64,000 nucleotides of DNA from Neisseriaceae bacterium (lineage in GTDB: Bacteria; Pseudomonadota; Gammaproteobacteria; Burkholderiales; Neisseriaceae), in assembly GCA_017991555.1 (NCBI GenBank), contig JAGOQM010000003.1, forward strand, positions 248,001 to 312,000. Direction: 5' to 3'. Shown one piece after another: positions 28,350 to 38,397 of the stretch (within the stretch, counting starts at the first letter, position 1; each line of letters starts with the position of its first letter). The notes under the pieces were generated by a model. The model made no database searches. It was given only the letters and a program-made list of their open reading frames with translations, and was not told the DNA's origin. The translations under genes were made by a program, and so were the position numbers.

Positions 28350-28357
28350 ACGGACAC

Positions 28358-28392
28358 AAAAAATCCCTTAGCAAGGTGCTAAGGGATTTTTA
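28358..28392. terminator. Bidirectional terminator between the MFS gene and era
   Basis: 15-bp perfect stem AAAAATCCCTTAGCA / TGCTAAGGGATTTTT around loop AGG; T-runs on both strands between convergent genes. Confidence 0.92.
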
Positions 28393-28416
28393 AATCGGCA
28401 TCGGTTCTACGATGGC

Positions 28417-29307
28417 TTACAGGCCCAGCTCTTTCAAGAAGCGCACGTCATCAGCCCAACCTGACTTCACTTTGACCCACACTTTTAAAAACACTTTCTG
28501 ATCCAGCATTTTTTCCATGTCGATACGGGCTTCGGTGGAGATTTTCTTCAGCTTTTCGCCACCCTTGCCAATGACCATGCCCTTTTGACCGTCTTTATCC
28601 ACCAAAATGGCCACGTAAATGTGTTGAATGCCATTTTCTTCTTTAAACGATTCAACTTCAACGTTCATGGCGTAAGGCAGTTCTTCACCCATGTAGCGGA
28701 AAATTTTCTCACGCACAATTTCCATCACCATGAAGCGGCTGCTCTTATCGGTCACCATGTCTTCAGGATACATGGCCTCACCCACCGGCAATGCAGGGCG
28801 AACCATGTCCAATAGGTTACCAATACGCTGGCCGTGCTTGGCGCTCACCACTTCCACGCCGGCAAATTCATATTCAGCGCGTACTTTTTCAATAAAATCA
28901 GCCAGGGCGTCACGGTCTTTGGCTTTGTCTAACTTATTCACCACCAGATACACCGGTAGGTGCTTAGGCAAGAGCGCCATCACCGAACGGTCGGCGTCGC
29001 TTAGGCGCATCGCTTCGACCACCATGAACACCATGTCCACGCCCGAAATGGCTTCGGTCACGTTTTTATTTAAGCGCTCATTCAGGGCGTTCTTGTGAAA
29101 GGTTTGAAAACCAGGCGTGTCCACAAACACAAACTGGGCTTCATTTTCGGTATAAATCCCATTGACCTTATGGCGAGTCGTTTGGGCTTTCTTGGAGGTG
29201 ATGCTGATTTTTTGGCCAATTAAATGGTTCATCAGGGTCGATTTGCCTACGTTAGGGCGACCCACGATGGCCACAAAGCCACAGCGATAGTCTTGAGTCA
29301 TGGTCAT
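28417..29307 (-). CDS. era: GTPase Era
   Basis: 296 residues. G1 GRPNVGKST (about 16-24), G2 TTRHK, G3 DTPG, G4 NKLD, then a KH domain with GMVIGKGGEKLKKI in the last third. Era binds the 3' end of 16S rRNA and aids 30S assembly. Start ATG overlaps the rnc stop (ATGA), so translation is coupled. Last gene of the lepA-lepB-rnc-era set. Confidence 0.97.
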   Translation of the reverse strand: MTMTQDYRCGFVAIVGRPNVGKSTLMNHLIGQKISITSKKAQTTRHKVNGIYTENEAQFVFVDTPGFQTFHKNALNERLNKNVTEAISGVDMVFMVVEAMRLSDADRSVMALLPKHLPVYLVVNKLDKAKDRDALADFIEKVRAEYEFAGVEVVSAKHGQRIGNLLDMVRPALPVGEAMYPEDMVTDKSSRFMVMEIVREKIFRYMGEELPYAMNVEVESFKEENGIQHIYVAILVDKDGQKGMVIGKGGEKLKKISTEARIDMEKMLDQKVFLKVWVKVKSGWADDVRFLKELGL

Positions 29308-30020
29308 TTCTTTTTGTTAAGGGGGTAAGTTTTTTCTACATAAGCCAAGGCCAGCTTGGCCGCCTGCTGTTCTGCCTGACGACGGCTGCCGCCTTCACCA
29401 CGGGTGATGTAGGCCAGCTCGCCTAGGTCGCATTGGACGGTGAACACCTGTTCATGCGCCCCACCGGTTTGATGCTCAATACGGTATTTGGGCAACATAA
29501 AGCGGCGCGCCTGCAGTGCTTCTTGCAGCAGGGTTTTGGCATCCTTCCATTGATCTCGTAAATCAATGTGCTGAATACGATCTTTGAACAAATGACGCAC
29601 CACGGCTTCAGCTCTTAAAAAATCGCTATCAAAACTGACGGCGGCAAATAAAGCCTCTAATGCATCTGCCAAAATAGACGGTCGCCGAAAGCCACCGCTT
29701 TTTAATTCGCCCTCACCCAGAAACAAGACGGCGCCTAAGTTTAGCTGCTGCGCGATTTCGGCCAGGGCATCTTGATTCACCTGGTTGGCACGCAGGCGAG
29801 AAAGCTCACCCTCTGTTAGGTTGGGAAACGCATCAAACAGCATTTTTGCCACCGAGTAATTCAAAATCGAATCACCGACAAACTCAAACCGCTCGTTGTT
29901 CTTCGACGAAAAACTTCGATGGGTTAAAGCCTGATGCACCAAAGCTTGGTTTTGAAACTCATAACCAATTTGCTTTTGTAGTTTTTGTAAATTGCGTGTA
30001 AACGCTTCAGTCGTACTCAT
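29304..30020 (-). CDS. rnc: Ribonuclease III
   Basis: 238 residues. RNase III signature NERFEFVGDSIL (about 41-52) with catalytic Glu and Asp, ILADALEALFAAVSFD for the second Asp/Glu pair, and a C-terminal double-stranded RNA-binding domain (about 160-232) with GGSRRQAEQQAAKLAL. It matures rRNA and cuts structured mRNAs. A likely own promoter lies in the gap to lepB. Confidence 0.97.
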   Translation of the reverse strand: MSTTEAFTRNLQKLQKQIGYEFQNQALVHQALTHRSFSSKNNERFEFVGDSILNYSVAKMLFDAFPNLTEGELSRLRANQVNQDALAEIAQQLNLGAVLFLGEGELKSGGFRRPSILADALEALFAAVSFDSDFLRAEAVVRHLFKDRIQHIDLRDQWKDAKTLLQEALQARRFMLPKYRIEHQTGGAHEQVFTVQCDLGELAYITRGEGGSRRQAEQQAAKLALAYVEKTYPLNKKK

Positions 30021-30057
30021 TTTTATTTAAACCTTTTACCAGTGGTGTGCATGATCA

Positions 30058-30085
30058 ATTGTACACGCTGAACGAACATCGTCAG
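30058..30085 (-). promoter_or_regulatory. Candidate promoter of rnc-era
   Basis: On the minus strand CTGACG, 16-bp spacer, TACAAT, about 38 bases before the rnc start. The same bases read on the plus strand form a weak stem (CGCTGA/TCAGCG) before eight T's, but no plus-strand gene precedes it. Confidence 0.4.
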
Positions 30086-30104
30086 CGTTTTTTTTAGAGA
30101 CAAC

Positions 30105-30129
30105 AAAGGGCAGAATAGTTCTGCCCTTT
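30105..30129. terminator. Hairpin after lepB
   Basis: AAAGGGCAGAA / TTCTGCCCTTT perfect 11-bp stem with a 3-base loop in the lepB-rnc gap. Only a weak T-tract follows on the minus strand, so termination may be partial. Confidence 0.5.
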
Positions 30130-30180
30130 CTTCGCTGATTGCATGATTTATCGACTATTTTAGCCAGTTAGACGCTGTCT

Positions 30181-31161
30181 CTACTGAATTTTAGTCCCCA
30201 CGCGCGAGAAGTCGCCAAAGTTCATCCAAACCAAGAATGCCTTACCCACGATGTACTTGCTGTCCACAAAGCCCCAGTAACGGCTGTCTTCACTGTTGTC
30301 ACGGTTGTCCCCCATGGCAAAGTATTGGCCCTGCGGCACCTTGCAGGTAAAGCCACTTTCTTCATACAGGCACTGGTCGCGATAAGGAAAATCAGCATCG
30401 ACGCCAGAAAGCTGTAAGGTCGGCATTTGCGGCATTTGATACACCTGATAGCGCTTGTCGCCGATGGCTTCATCAAACACGTTGTTGTTCAACGACACTG
30501 GGCCCTGCGGTGTGTTCTCTAAATAAGCTTCTTCCCCAATGAACTCATCCTTGATGACTTCACCATTAATCGTCAACACTTTATTGTGATAGTCGATCAC
30601 GTCACCGGGCACGCCCACGATCCGCTTAATGTAGTTCAGGCTGGGGTCGCGCGGGTAGTTAAACACCGCCACATCACCACGCTCTACCTCACCCACAGGA
30701 ATCACCACCTTATTCGCCACCGGCACCCGTAAGCCATACACAAATTTATTCACCAAAATGAAGTCGCCCACGATCAGGCCGGGACGCATCGAGCTGGATG
30801 GAATTTGGAACGGCTCGGCCACAAAGCTACGCAGCACAAACACCACAAAGATAACGGGGAAGAACCCACGCATGTAGTCGACAAAATGGTGGCGCTCGGC
30901 CTTCTGCGCCGCATTTTTTTTGGTTTGGGCCCGATCGTAAAACCACACGATGCCGGTCACCACCACAAAAATCAGCAGCACGGCGGTAAAGCTCATAAAG
31001 TAGGATAGGCAACCAAACACGCCCACCAACATCAATAAATAACCCCACTGTAAGGCGCCCGACCAGTCTTCACCAGCCTCTTTGGTTTTTTTACTTTTGA
31101 CAAAAAGTACCAGGCCAATCACGATCAGGGCCAAGGCACCAAACAGCATGTTTGGGGTCAT
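30181..31161 (-). CDS. lepB: Signal peptidase I
   Basis: 326 residues. Two or more N-terminal membrane segments (about 5-20, 38-75), then the periplasmic catalytic domain. EPFQIPSSSMRPGL contains catalytic Ser124 and NYIKRIVG contains the general base Lys179; GDNRDNSEDSRYWGFV is box E. It removes signal peptides from exported proteins. Starts within the lepA stop (TAATG). Confidence 0.96.
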   Translation of the reverse strand: MTPNMLFGALALIVIGLVLFVKSKKTKEAGEDWSGALQWGYLLMLVGVFGCLSYFMSFTAVLLIFVVVTGIVWFYDRAQTKKNAAQKAERHHFVDYMRGFFPVIFVVFVLRSFVAEPFQIPSSSMRPGLIVGDFILVNKFVYGLRVPVANKVVIPVGEVERGDVAVFNYPRDPSLNYIKRIVGVPGDVIDYHNKVLTINGEVIKDEFIGEEAYLENTPQGPVSLNNNVFDEAIGDKRYQVYQMPQMPTLQLSGVDADFPYRDQCLYEESGFTCKVPQGQYFAMGDNRDNSEDSRYWGFVDSKYIVGKAFLVWMNFGDFSRVGTKIQ

Positions 31162-32954
31162 TATTTATCTCCAACTTGTAAGATCGCCAAGAATGCGGCC
31201 TGAGGAATTTCCACGTTGCCAACTGACTTCATGCGCTTTTTACCGGCTTTTTGCTTTTCCAACAGCTTGCGTTTACGTGAAATATCGCCGCCATAACATT
31301 TGGCCAACACGTTTTTACGCAGGGCTTTGATGCTTTCACGGGCAATGATCTGACCGCCCAATGCTGCCTGAACCGCAATGTCAAACATCTGCCGCGGAAT
31401 CAGCTCACGCATTTTAGACGCCAGCTCACGGCCACGGTAGACCGCACTTTGACGATGCACGATGAGGCTTAAGGCGTCGACTTTTTCACCGTTTACCAAG
31501 ATGTCCAGCTTCACTAAATCAGCGGCGCGGAATTCTTTAAACTCATAATCCAACGAAGCGTAGCCACGGCTGGTCGATTTTAGTTTGTCAAAGAAGTCCA
31601 TCACCACTTCATTCATCGGCATTTCGTAGGTCAACATCACCTGACGGCCCATGTACTGCATGTTTTTTTGGATGCCGCGCTTTTGATTACACAACGTCAT
31701 CACCGAACCCACGTACTCCTCTGGCACCAAAATGGTGGCGGTAATGATGGGTTCTAGGATGGTTTCAATGGCGCCCATGTCAGGCAATTTAGACGGGTTT
31801 TCTACTTCTAACAGAGTGCCATCTTTTTGCACCACTTGATACACCACGGTCGGGGCGGTGGTGATCAAATCCATGTCGAATTCGCGCTCAAGGCGTTCTT
31901 GCACAATCTCTAGGTGCAACAGGCCTAAGAAGCCACAACGAAAGCCAAAACCCAAGGCTTGAGACACTTCTGGCTCAAAATGCAAAGAAGCATCGTTTAA
32001 CTGTAGCTTTTCTAAGGCTTCTCGCAACGCTTCGAAGTCGTGGCTTTCAACCGGGTACAGCCCAGCAAACACCTGTGACTTCACTTCTTTAAAGCCTGGC
32101 AAAGCCGCTTCTGCGGGCTTGGCCGTATGGGTGACAGTGTCCCCCACCTTAGCGGCCTGTAGCTCTTTTACGCCGGTAATCAAGAAGCCTACTTCACCCG
32201 CAGACAGGCTGTCACGCTTGAGTGATTTAGGGGTAAACACGCCCACTTGCTCAACCTGAGAGTCAATTTTGGTGGCCATAAAGGTCACTTTGTCTTTAGG
32301 ACGCAACACGCCATCCATCACCCGCACCAGCATCACCACGCCAACATAGTTGTCGAACCAAGAGTCGATGATCAAAGCCTTCAATGGCGCATCGACATGG
32401 CCTACGGGTGGTGGGACTTTTTTCACCACTTCTTCCAACACGTCGTCGATGCCAATACCGCTTTTGGCCGACGTTTGAACGGCATCAATCGCCTCAATGC
32501 CGACAATGTCTTCAATCTCTTGCGCCACGCGCTCAGGGTCGGCGGCAGGCAGGTCAATTTTATTCAACACCGGCACCACTTCTACCCCTAGCTCAATGGC
32601 GGTGTAGCAGTTGGCCACGGTTTGGGCTTCCACCCCTTGTGAGGCATCAACCACCAATAAAGCCCCTTCACAGGCGCTCAACGAACGGGATACTTCATAC
32701 GAAAAATCGACGTGACCTGGGGTGTCAATCAGATTTAGCTGGTAGGTTTCACCGTCGCGCGCTTTGTACGTCAGCGCCGCCGTTTGGGCTTTAATGGTGA
32801 TGCCACGTTCTTTTTCAATGTCCATCGAGTCCAACACTTGCGAGCTCATCTCGCGCATGTCCAAACCCCCGCAGTATTGAATAAAACGATCGGCCAATGT
32901 TGATTTACCGTGGTCAATATGGGCAATAATAGAAAAGTTTCTGATGTGTTTCAT
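31161..32954 (-). CDS. lepA: Elongation factor 4 (LepA)
   Basis: 597 residues, as usual. G1 AHIDHGKST near residue 11, [10 protein letters not shown] in switch I, DTPGHVDF, and NKIDLP. The C-terminal LepA-specific domain ends [24 protein letters not shown], which distinguishes it from EF-G. Ribosomal GTPase linked to 30S assembly and back-translocation. First gene of the lepA-lepB coupled pair. Confidence 0.98.
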   Translation of the reverse strand: MKHIRNFSIIAHIDHGKSTLADRFIQYCGGLDMREMSSQVLDSMDIEKERGITIKAQTAALTYKARDGETYQLNLIDTPGHVDFSYEVSRSLSACEGALLVVDASQGVEAQTVANCYTAIELGVEVVPVLNKIDLPAADPERVAQEIEDIVGIEAIDAVQTSAKSGIGIDDVLEEVVKKVPPPVGHVDAPLKALIIDSWFDNYVGVVMLVRVMDGVLRPKDKVTFMATKIDSQVEQVGVFTPKSLKRDSLSAGEVGFLITGVKELQAAKVGDTVTHTAKPAEAALPGFKEVKSQVFAGLYPVESHDFEALREALEKLQLNDASLHFEPEVSQALGFGFRCGFLGLLHLEIVQERLEREFDMDLITTAPTVVYQVVQKDGTLLEVENPSKLPDMGAIETILEPIITATILVPEEYVGSVMTLCNQKRGIQKNMQYMGRQVMLTYEMPMNEVVMDFFDKLKSTSRGYASLDYEFKEFRAADLVKLDILVNGEKVDALSLIVHRQSAVYRGRELASKMRELIPRQMFDIAVQAALGGQIIARESIKALRKNVLAKCYGGDISRKRKLLEKQKAGKKRMKSVGNVEIPQAAFLAILQVGDK

Positions 32955-33029
32955 AGAGGCTTTATAAAAAAATAAGAAAGGACAGGTCGCGTTAAGTGCC
33001 TGCCCTTACATGTAATCAAGGGGTTTATT

Positions 33030-33269
33030 TTAACCCATATCCGTTAAATATGCACGAACCTTAGCAAGGTCCAAATGCCAGTGACACAGCTGTTCGTCAC
33101 CGGCCAACAACACCGGCACCAGCTCATCATAAAGGGCTTCCAACGCAGGGTCCGCATCCACGTCTAAAACCACCAGTTCAAAGTCAAACTCGGCCTGCAA
33201 CGCCTGTAGCTGTGCCTGCATGTCGGTGCACAGGCTACAGTAAATCCGAGACATCAGGGTAAGGGTCAT
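33030..33269 (-). CDS. Small glutaredoxin-like protein (DUF836 family)
   Basis: 79 residues, thioredoxin fold. The N-terminal strand leads into SRIYCSLCTDM, a CxxC motif at about residues 11-14, and VPVLLAGDEQLCHWHLD is the cis-Pro region. This glutaredoxin-like family often lies just upstream of lepA in betaproteobacteria, as here (75 bases). Redox partner unknown. A second ATG (residue 6) is a possible start. Confidence 0.85.
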   Translation of the reverse strand: MTLTLMSRIYCSLCTDMQAQLQALQAEFDFELVVLDVDADPALEALYDELVPVLLAGDEQLCHWHLDLAKVRAYLTDMG

Positions 33270-33284
33270 GGGCGCTTGTCTTTC

Positions 33285-33322
33285 ATAAAAAATGCCTAAA
33301 ATAGCACGCTACTTTAGGCATA
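33285..33322 (-). terminator. Terminator of rpoE-rseA-rseB
   Basis: ATGCCTAAA / TTTAGGCAT stem with an inner TAG/CTA pairing, followed on the minus strand by six T's; 30 bases after rseB. Confidence 0.85.
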
Positions 33323-33351
33323 TTGGCCGTCTTTGGCAACCGTTGTGCGGT

Positions 33352-34326
33352 TTAATGCAACACCCGCAGCTGGCCCAGATAGGCTTCCAGCTTGTCCGAA
33401 GGCACGTCGCCCACGGCGGTGAGGCGCCAGTTGTCTTTTTGAACGATGCCCATCGACAGGCCACCATTGATTTCATGGCCTTCTAAATTAGGTTTGCCAT
33501 CGTTGGTTTTTTCCACAAAGACCGACACTTTCACCAAGGCATCGCTGAGCAAGTAGTGGCTACCGGTTTTACCTAGGTCTCGCGCCATCAACACCACAAA
33601 GCCAGGGGGCAAACCGCTGATGCGCGGGTCTTTGCTGCTGCGCTGGCGCTGCTTCATTTTTTGCAGCTGCGCTTGGCTAATCACCGGCGGCAACATGCCC
33701 TTATCCAAGAGGTTTAGGCGCGGGTCAATCTTGAGCAAAACGGCGTCCGGGGTGCCAAAGGTAATTTGGCTGAAGGTGCTTTGCTCAATGACTTCTTTAT
33801 TGTTGCGAATCAACACCTGCTTCAACGGAAAAAAGTTTTGGCTGTCGAGACAAAAGTCTTGGCGGTAGCGATCGTTGTGCTTGGGCGACACGCGATACCA
33901 GCGACAGGCACGGTTGGCCACGCGCGCCACGTCCCCTACCGAAACCACGTAGGCGTCATCCAATAGTTTAGGATTGCCGGGCAAGGCGGCAGGAAACTGA
34001 CGCAGAGCACTTAGGCGCAATAGCTTTAAGCCTTTTTCGCTTTCAGAAAAATACTGTAGCTGCCGATTGTTGCGCAGCATTTCCCGATCGATGCCGTCGT
34101 TGGCCACGCGGCGTTCACGCAGGCCTTGCTTGTTGACCACCCGATAAACCTGGTAGGTTTCTAAGCCCTGCTTGGTTTGGCGCAAATACACGCCGGAAAA
34201 ACTTTGGTTATTCACGGCCTTGGCCGCCAAACCTAAATCACGCCAAACGTCGCCTTTACCGGCTGCGGCTGCGTAAACGTTGGCTGACCACATCAAGGTG
34301 CTGAGTAAAAATACACGCATCCACAT
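33352..34326 (-). CDS. rseB: Sigma-E regulatory protein RseB/MucB
   Basis: 324 residues from the ATG that overlaps the rseA stop by one base. Signal peptide (MWMRVFLLSTLMWSANVYA), then the LolA-like N-terminal domain with NQSFSGVYLRQ and a C-terminal domain with GLPPGFVVLM. RseB binds RseA in the periplasm and shields it from proteolysis until lipid or LPS signals arrive. Last gene of the rpoE operon, with its own terminator. Confidence 0.92.
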   Translation of the reverse strand: MWMRVFLLSTLMWSANVYAAAAGKGDVWRDLGLAAKAVNNQSFSGVYLRQTKQGLETYQVYRVVNKQGLRERRVANDGIDREMLRNNRQLQYFSESEKGLKLLRLSALRQFPAALPGNPKLLDDAYVVSVGDVARVANRACRWYRVSPKHNDRYRQDFCLDSQNFFPLKQVLIRNNKEVIEQSTFSQITFGTPDAVLLKIDPRLNLLDKGMLPPVISQAQLQKMKQRQRSSKDPRISGLPPGFVVLMARDLGKTGSHYLLSDALVKVSVFVEKTNDGKPNLEGHEINGGLSMGIVQKDNWRLTAVGDVPSDKLEAYLGQLRVLH

Positions 34327-34955
34327 TAACGTTGCCCCTCTTGTTGCAAGGACACGCTTACCCATTCATCCTGTGGCTGATTCAAAACTTCCTGATGGGC
34401 GCGCAAATAAGGATTATTTAAATAATCTTGGCTACGCGTATTCGCGGGCACGACGTACAGCGGCATAGAAGGATCCACGCTCGCTTCGCCAGCCACGCTT
34501 TGGCTTTGGTTAGCCCCCACGCTCTGGCTCACATTCATAACCGAACCTTGCACCGAAGACCCACCGTTCGACACCAGCATGCCGGCATCATCACCCATTT
34601 GCGTCTGCGACGTCGGCCACATTTGCCACATCGCCACGGCCGCCACCAACACGCTGGCCGCCACCGAGAGGCCACGATACCAATGGTTCGCCGCTGGCTT
34701 ATGCTGGGGCGGCACCAACGGCGCACTCATGTGCACGGTGGGCTCTTCCTCCAGCTGGGCACAAATCGAGGCAAACAGACGGTCGTTGCCGCTGCAGTCG
34801 GTTTTTTGCAGGCTGTCTTTGACCACGTGGTACGACAACCATGAAGCCTGCGCCTCAGGGTCGTCCAACAGGCGACTAACAAAAGCTTGAGATTCGTGGG
34901 CGCTAAGCTCATCGTCCATCAAGGCTGATAGGGTTTCCAAATGTTCAGATTTCAT
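34326..34955 (-). CDS. rseA: Anti-sigma-E factor RseA/MucA
   Basis: 209 residues. The N-terminal cytoplasmic domain (about 1-85) has LSALMDDELSAHESQAFVSRLL, typical of the RseA sigma-binding fold; one membrane segment at about 95-112 (LSVAASVLVAAVAMW); the periplasmic part is rich in Gln/Ser/Val and ends with a region expected to contact RseB. It holds RpoE inactive at the membrane. Located between rpoE and rseB. Confidence 0.9.
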   Translation of the reverse strand: MKSEHLETLSALMDDELSAHESQAFVSRLLDDPEAQASWLSYHVVKDSLQKTDCSGNDRLFASICAQLEEEPTVHMSAPLVPPQHKPAANHWYRGLSVAASVLVAAVAMWQMWPTSQTQMGDDAGMLVSNGGSSVQGSVMNVSQSVGANQSQSVAGEASVDPSMPLYVVPANTRSQDYLNNPYLRAHQEVLNQPQDEWVSVSLQQEGQR

Positions 34956-34959
34956 CTTC

Positions 34960-35559
34960 TTACCACCTACGGTTTTCTGCTGTGTCCAAAAGCGGACGCA
35001 AGTCTTTGGCGATTACCTCACGCGCACGGAAAATCCGTGAGCGCACGGTGCCGATAGGACAATCCATTACTTCTGCAATTTCTTCATAACTCAGGCCTTC
35101 AATTTCACGAAGCGTAATGGCTCGATTTAAATCCTCGGGCAATTTAGCCACAGCAGCCTCAACGGTTTGTAGAATCTGCTTATTGGCCAACATTGTCTCT
35201 GGCGTATTGTAATCAGGCATTTGATCGATTAAATCTAACGATTCACCGTCTTCATTAGCCACCTCACTGGAAATCATCGGTCGACGTCCAGACGTGGCCA
35301 AAAAGTTCTTGGCGGTATTAATACCGATACGATACAACCACGTATAAAAAGCGCTGTCGCCGCGAAAATTTGGCAGCGCGCGATAAGCCTTGATGAATGC
35401 TTCTTGCACCACATCATCTACTTCATGCTCATCACGAATAAAGCGTGACAAAAGTCGTTTTAAGCGTCGTTGGTATTTCGCCACCAAGAGCTCAAACGCT
35501 CTCTTCTCACCCTTTTGCGCTCGTTCCACCAAAGCCTGATCGATATTTCGATCACTCAT
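34960..35559 (-). CDS. rpoE: ECF sigma factor RpoE (sigma-E)
   Basis: 199 residues from MSDRNIDQAL. Region 2 (about 20-90) shows VDDVVQEAFIKAYRALPNFRG and region 4 shows LREIEGLSYEEIAEVMDCPIGTVRSRIFRARE. This is the RpoE/AlgU group. It directs transcription of envelope-stress genes. A further 12 in-frame codons upstream (ATG 35595) lack support. A periplasmic protease gene (mucD) often present in this operon is absent. Confidence 0.95.
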   Translation of the reverse strand: MSDRNIDQALVERAQKGEKRAFELLVAKYQRRLKRLLSRFIRDEHEVDDVVQEAFIKAYRALPNFRGDSAFYTWLYRIGINTAKNFLATSGRRPMISSEVANEDGESLDLIDQMPDYNTPETMLANKQILQTVEAAVAKLPEDLNRAITLREIEGLSYEEIAEVMDCPIGTVRSRIFRAREVIAKDLRPLLDTAENRRW

Positions 35560-35648
35560 AATCTCTGCTTTCTTTCTATTTATAGCAGCGTGCAAAGGTG
35601 TACACCTCTACGACTGCATCCATCCTAAATGGTTCATTTTCAATGCAA

Positions 35649-36983
35649 TCAATCCAACCATCCCCGTGGTAAATAGCCATGTTCAATCGCGTCTTTTGCC
35701 GCCACCAATAGGCCACAAACGGCCACGCACTGGTCTTCATCATCCACCAGTACCGGCCAATAGGTGCGTAAAAAAGGCGGCACGCCTTTTTCTTGCAGCA
35801 CGCGTTTGACATTTTTATGTCCAATGGTCGTGTGTATTTTATCCGTTGCGACGCGCGCCCTCAGCGTCAATCCGGCTTCAATGCGCGCCAAAGGCAAGCC
35901 CTTGGTCGACGACTGCCAGGTCAACAAATCCCCTGCGTATGGGGTCGCGGTCACATCGGTTAAGGCCACTTCAGCCCAAGGCTGGAGCCGCCATAAATCT
36001 TGTTTGGGCACGACATAAAGCCGCCCCTGATAGGCATATACGTGGCCATTCGGCAAACGCCAATCCATCTGCCCAGCGCCGATACGGCGCAGCTGGCGGG
36101 CAAAATCATGAAGGCTATCCGGCCGCGGAGTCCCTAAGCCTGCGGTCGTCACGAAATGCAATAATACTTGATGCTGCCGGGCCGGGCTAAGCCCTTGCCA
36201 GGGCGCAACACAAAACACGTCCCCTGGACACACCTCGCCCATGTCTTGCTGCAAAACCTCATCCAAAATACTGAGTGTCTCTTGCATCAACTCGGTGGTT
36301 CTGAGAATGTGCTGTGGTGCATGCGGCAAATACTGCCCCAGCATCGGCAACAGCTCATGCCGCACCCAGTTTCGTTTATACTGGCGATCCACGTTGCTGT
36401 CATCTTCAACGTGGGTCAAGCCGTGCTGTTCGACATACTCTTGCAACACAGCTTTAGGCAGCGTCAAGCATGGCCGCCACAAGGCTTTAGCACCTAAAGC
36501 CCGTACCGGCGGCATCGCCGCTAACGCCCTCACCCCGCCGCCGCGCAACACATTGGCCAGCGTGGTTTCGACCTGATCGTCTAAATGATGGCCCAAAACC
36601 ACCACATCGGCCTCGCCTTCGGCAAACGCCTGGTAGCGCGCGCGCCGCGCTTCGGCCTCAAGGCCGCTTTTCGCGGCAAAGTCTAACTGCACCCGCACCA
36701 CCCGTAGCGGCACGCCTAAGCGTTCACACAGCTGGGTACAAAACGCCACCCAGTCATCTGCATGGGCACTGATGCCATGATGAACGTGCACGGCTTGCAG
36801 GCGGAATGAATGTTCCGCCTGCAAGCCGTGCAGAGCGTGCAACAGCGCCACAGAATCAACGCCGCCGCTAAACGCCACTTCAAAAACAACTTGGTCAGCC
36901 CGTCTGTGTGCTGACCAAAATTGCGATGCTGTCTGTGACAGCTTATTTTTCACTAAAGCTACCGTAGGCCATGATGCGATCAA
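35649..36983 (-). CDS. tilS: tRNA(Ile)-lysidine synthase TilS
   Basis: 444 residues. PP-loop ATPase motif FSGGVDS near residue 38, [26 protein letters not shown], and [20 protein letters not shown]; the C-terminal domain ends in the [20 protein letters not shown] block ([16 protein letters not shown]). It converts C34 of tRNA-Ile(CAU) to lysidine. The ATG at 36983 overlaps the accA 3' end by 41 bases; a GTG at 36962 would shorten the overlap. Contains a striking 20-bp perfect inverted repeat (36787-36832). Confidence 0.94.
   Translation of the reverse strand: MIASWPTVALVKNKLSQTASQFWSAHRRADQVVFEVAFSGGVDSVALLHALHGLQAEHSFRLQAVHVHHGISAHADDWVAFCTQLCERLGVPLRVVRVQLDFAAKSGLEAEARRARYQAFAEGEADVVVLGHHLDDQVETTLANVLRGGGVRALAAMPPVRALGAKALWRPCLTLPKAVLQEYVEQHGLTHVEDDSNVDRQYKRNWVRHELLPMLGQYLPHAPQHILRTTELMQETLSILDEVLQQDMGEVCPGDVFCVAPWQGLSPARQHQVLLHFVTTAGLGTPRPDSLHDFARQLRRIGAGQMDWRLPNGHVYAYQGRLYVVPKQDLWRLQPWAEVALTDVTATPYAGDLLTWQSSTKGLPLARIEAGLTLRARVATDKIHTTIGHKNVKRVLQEKGVPPFLRTYWPVLVDDEDQCVAVCGLLVAAKDAIEHGYLPRGWLD
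36787..36832. repeat. 20-bp perfect inverted repeat inside tilS
   Basis: TGCACGGCTTGCAGGCGGAA and its exact complement flank the 6-base loop TGAATG. It encodes two mirrored amino-acid stretches (HGLQAEHS / FRLQAVHV) within the PP-loop domain. Confidence 0.85.
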
Positions 36984-37902
36984 AACGCTTGGTCAGCAAC
37001 TGCCCAATCGGCAAGCTCTGCGCTTCTTTAAGCTGCTCGACCAAGGTTTGCTTCATGCTGACCATCATTTCTGGATAATTACGATGGGCGCCGCCCAACG
37101 GCTCTTTCACAATCGCGTCAATCAGCTTTAATTTTTTCGCTTTGTCGGCGGTAATGCCCAGCGCTTCTGCGGCTTCAGGCGCTTTTTCGGCCGTTTTCCA
37201 CAAAATAGAGGCACAGCCTTCTGGCGAAATCACCGAGTAGGTGGCGTACTGCAACATGTTCACGTAGTCACCCACGGCAATCGCCAAAGCACCACCAGAG
37301 CCGCCTTCACCAATCACGGTGCAAATCACCGGCACGTTCAGCTGCGACATTTCATAAAGGTTACGGCCAATGGCCTCAGACTGACCGCGCTCTTCGGCGC
37401 CAATCCCTGGGTAAGCACCTGGGGTGTCAATAAAGGTCATGATCGGCAGCTGAAACTTTTCCGCCAGCTTCATCAAGCGCAGGGCTTTACGGTAGCCTTC
37501 TGGGCGGGGCATGCCAAAGTTACGACGAATTTTTTCTTTGGTGTCGCGGCCTTTTTGATGCCCAATCACCACCACGCTTTGGCCATTAAAACGGGCCAAG
37601 CCGCCAATAATGGCCTTATCGTCCGCATAGGCGCGGTCGCCGTGCAACTCTTCATAGTCGGTAAACATCGCATCAATGTAATCCTGCGTATAAGGACGCT
37701 GGGCATGACGAGACACCTGAGAAACCTGCCAAGGGGTCAGCTTGCTGAAAATATTCTTGGTCAAATCTTTGCTTTTTTTGGTCAGTCGGGCGATGTCTTC
37801 TGAGATATCAACCACTGAGTCGTCCTGAACGTAGCGCAATTGTTCTATTTTATTCTCTAGTTCTGCAATTGGCTGTTCAAAATCAAGAAAAACTTGCTTC
37901 AT
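36943..37902 (-). CDS. accA: Acetyl-CoA carboxylase carboxyltransferase, alpha subunit
   Basis: 319 residues from [12 protein letters not shown], the E. coli start and length. Conserved [41 protein letters not shown] and [11 protein letters not shown] (oxyanion glycines). Forms an alpha2beta2 carboxyltransferase with AccD and transfers CO2 from biotin to acetyl-CoA, starting fatty-acid synthesis. tilS follows with overlapping ends. Confidence 0.98.
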   Translation of the reverse strand: MKQVFLDFEQPIAELENKIEQLRYVQDDSVVDISEDIARLTKKSKDLTKNIFSKLTPWQVSQVSRHAQRPYTQDYIDAMFTDYEELHGDRAYADDKAIIGGLARFNGQSVVVIGHQKGRDTKEKIRRNFGMPRPEGYRKALRLMKLAEKFQLPIMTFIDTPGAYPGIGAEERGQSEAIGRNLYEMSQLNVPVICTVIGEGGSGGALAIAVGDYVNMLQYATYSVISPEGCASILWKTAEKAPEAAEALGITADKAKKLKLIDAIVKEPLGGAHRNYPEMMVSMKQTLVEQLKEAQSLPIGQLLTKRFDRIMAYGSFSEK

Positions 37903-38124
37903 GTAAGCACATCCGTGATAGAAATAAGTAGGGGCAATCATACCGCACCCGTTTAAATTTTTCAGCACCTTTTCCCACACACGCCTAAAAAATAGCCTCT
38001 GTTTTATTTTTTATCAATAAATATCAACACGTTACTTTACAATTAAGTTTTAACTCTACTTTTAGCCAATTATTTCACTTGCCAAAGGCCTGTGGATATG
38101 ATTTAATGCGTTCCTTAACTGGAA

Positions 38125-38200
<76 letters not shown>

Positions 38201-38203
38201 CTA

Positions 38204-38280
38204 GGAGTGGTAGTTCAGTTGGTTAGAATACCGGCCTGTCACGCCGGGGGTCGCGGGTTCGAGTCCCGTCCACTCCGCCA
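38204..38280 (+). tRNA. tRNA-Asp (anticodon GTC)
   Basis: Acceptor GGAGTGG / CCACTCC with discriminator G, anticodon stem CCGGC/GCCGG around CTGTCAC, T-loop GGTTCGAGTCC, encoded CCA. Cotranscribed with tRNA-Val. Confidence 0.96.
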
Positions 38281-38287
38281 AGAACAC

Positions 38288-38320
38288 AAAAAGCCTTTGT
38301 TGAAAAACAAAGGCTTTTTT
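38288..38320 (+). terminator. Terminator of the tRNA-Val/tRNA-Asp transcript
   Basis: AAAAAGCCTTTGTT / AACAAAGGCTTTTT stem with a GAAA loop and a six-T tail, directly behind the tRNAs. Confidence 0.92.
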
Positions 38321-38397
38321 GCGTCTGTGGGCGTTAGACATCCTTATGACCGAGCCGCCCTAGCCCCCCTCGATACCCACCTAGGGGCCGGTATCGC

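Noticed and set aside
30066..30097. Plus-strand terminator CGCTGA...TCAGCG followed by eight T's
   Set aside because: No plus-strand gene or clear promoter precedes it; the same bases make a plausible minus-strand promoter of rnc.
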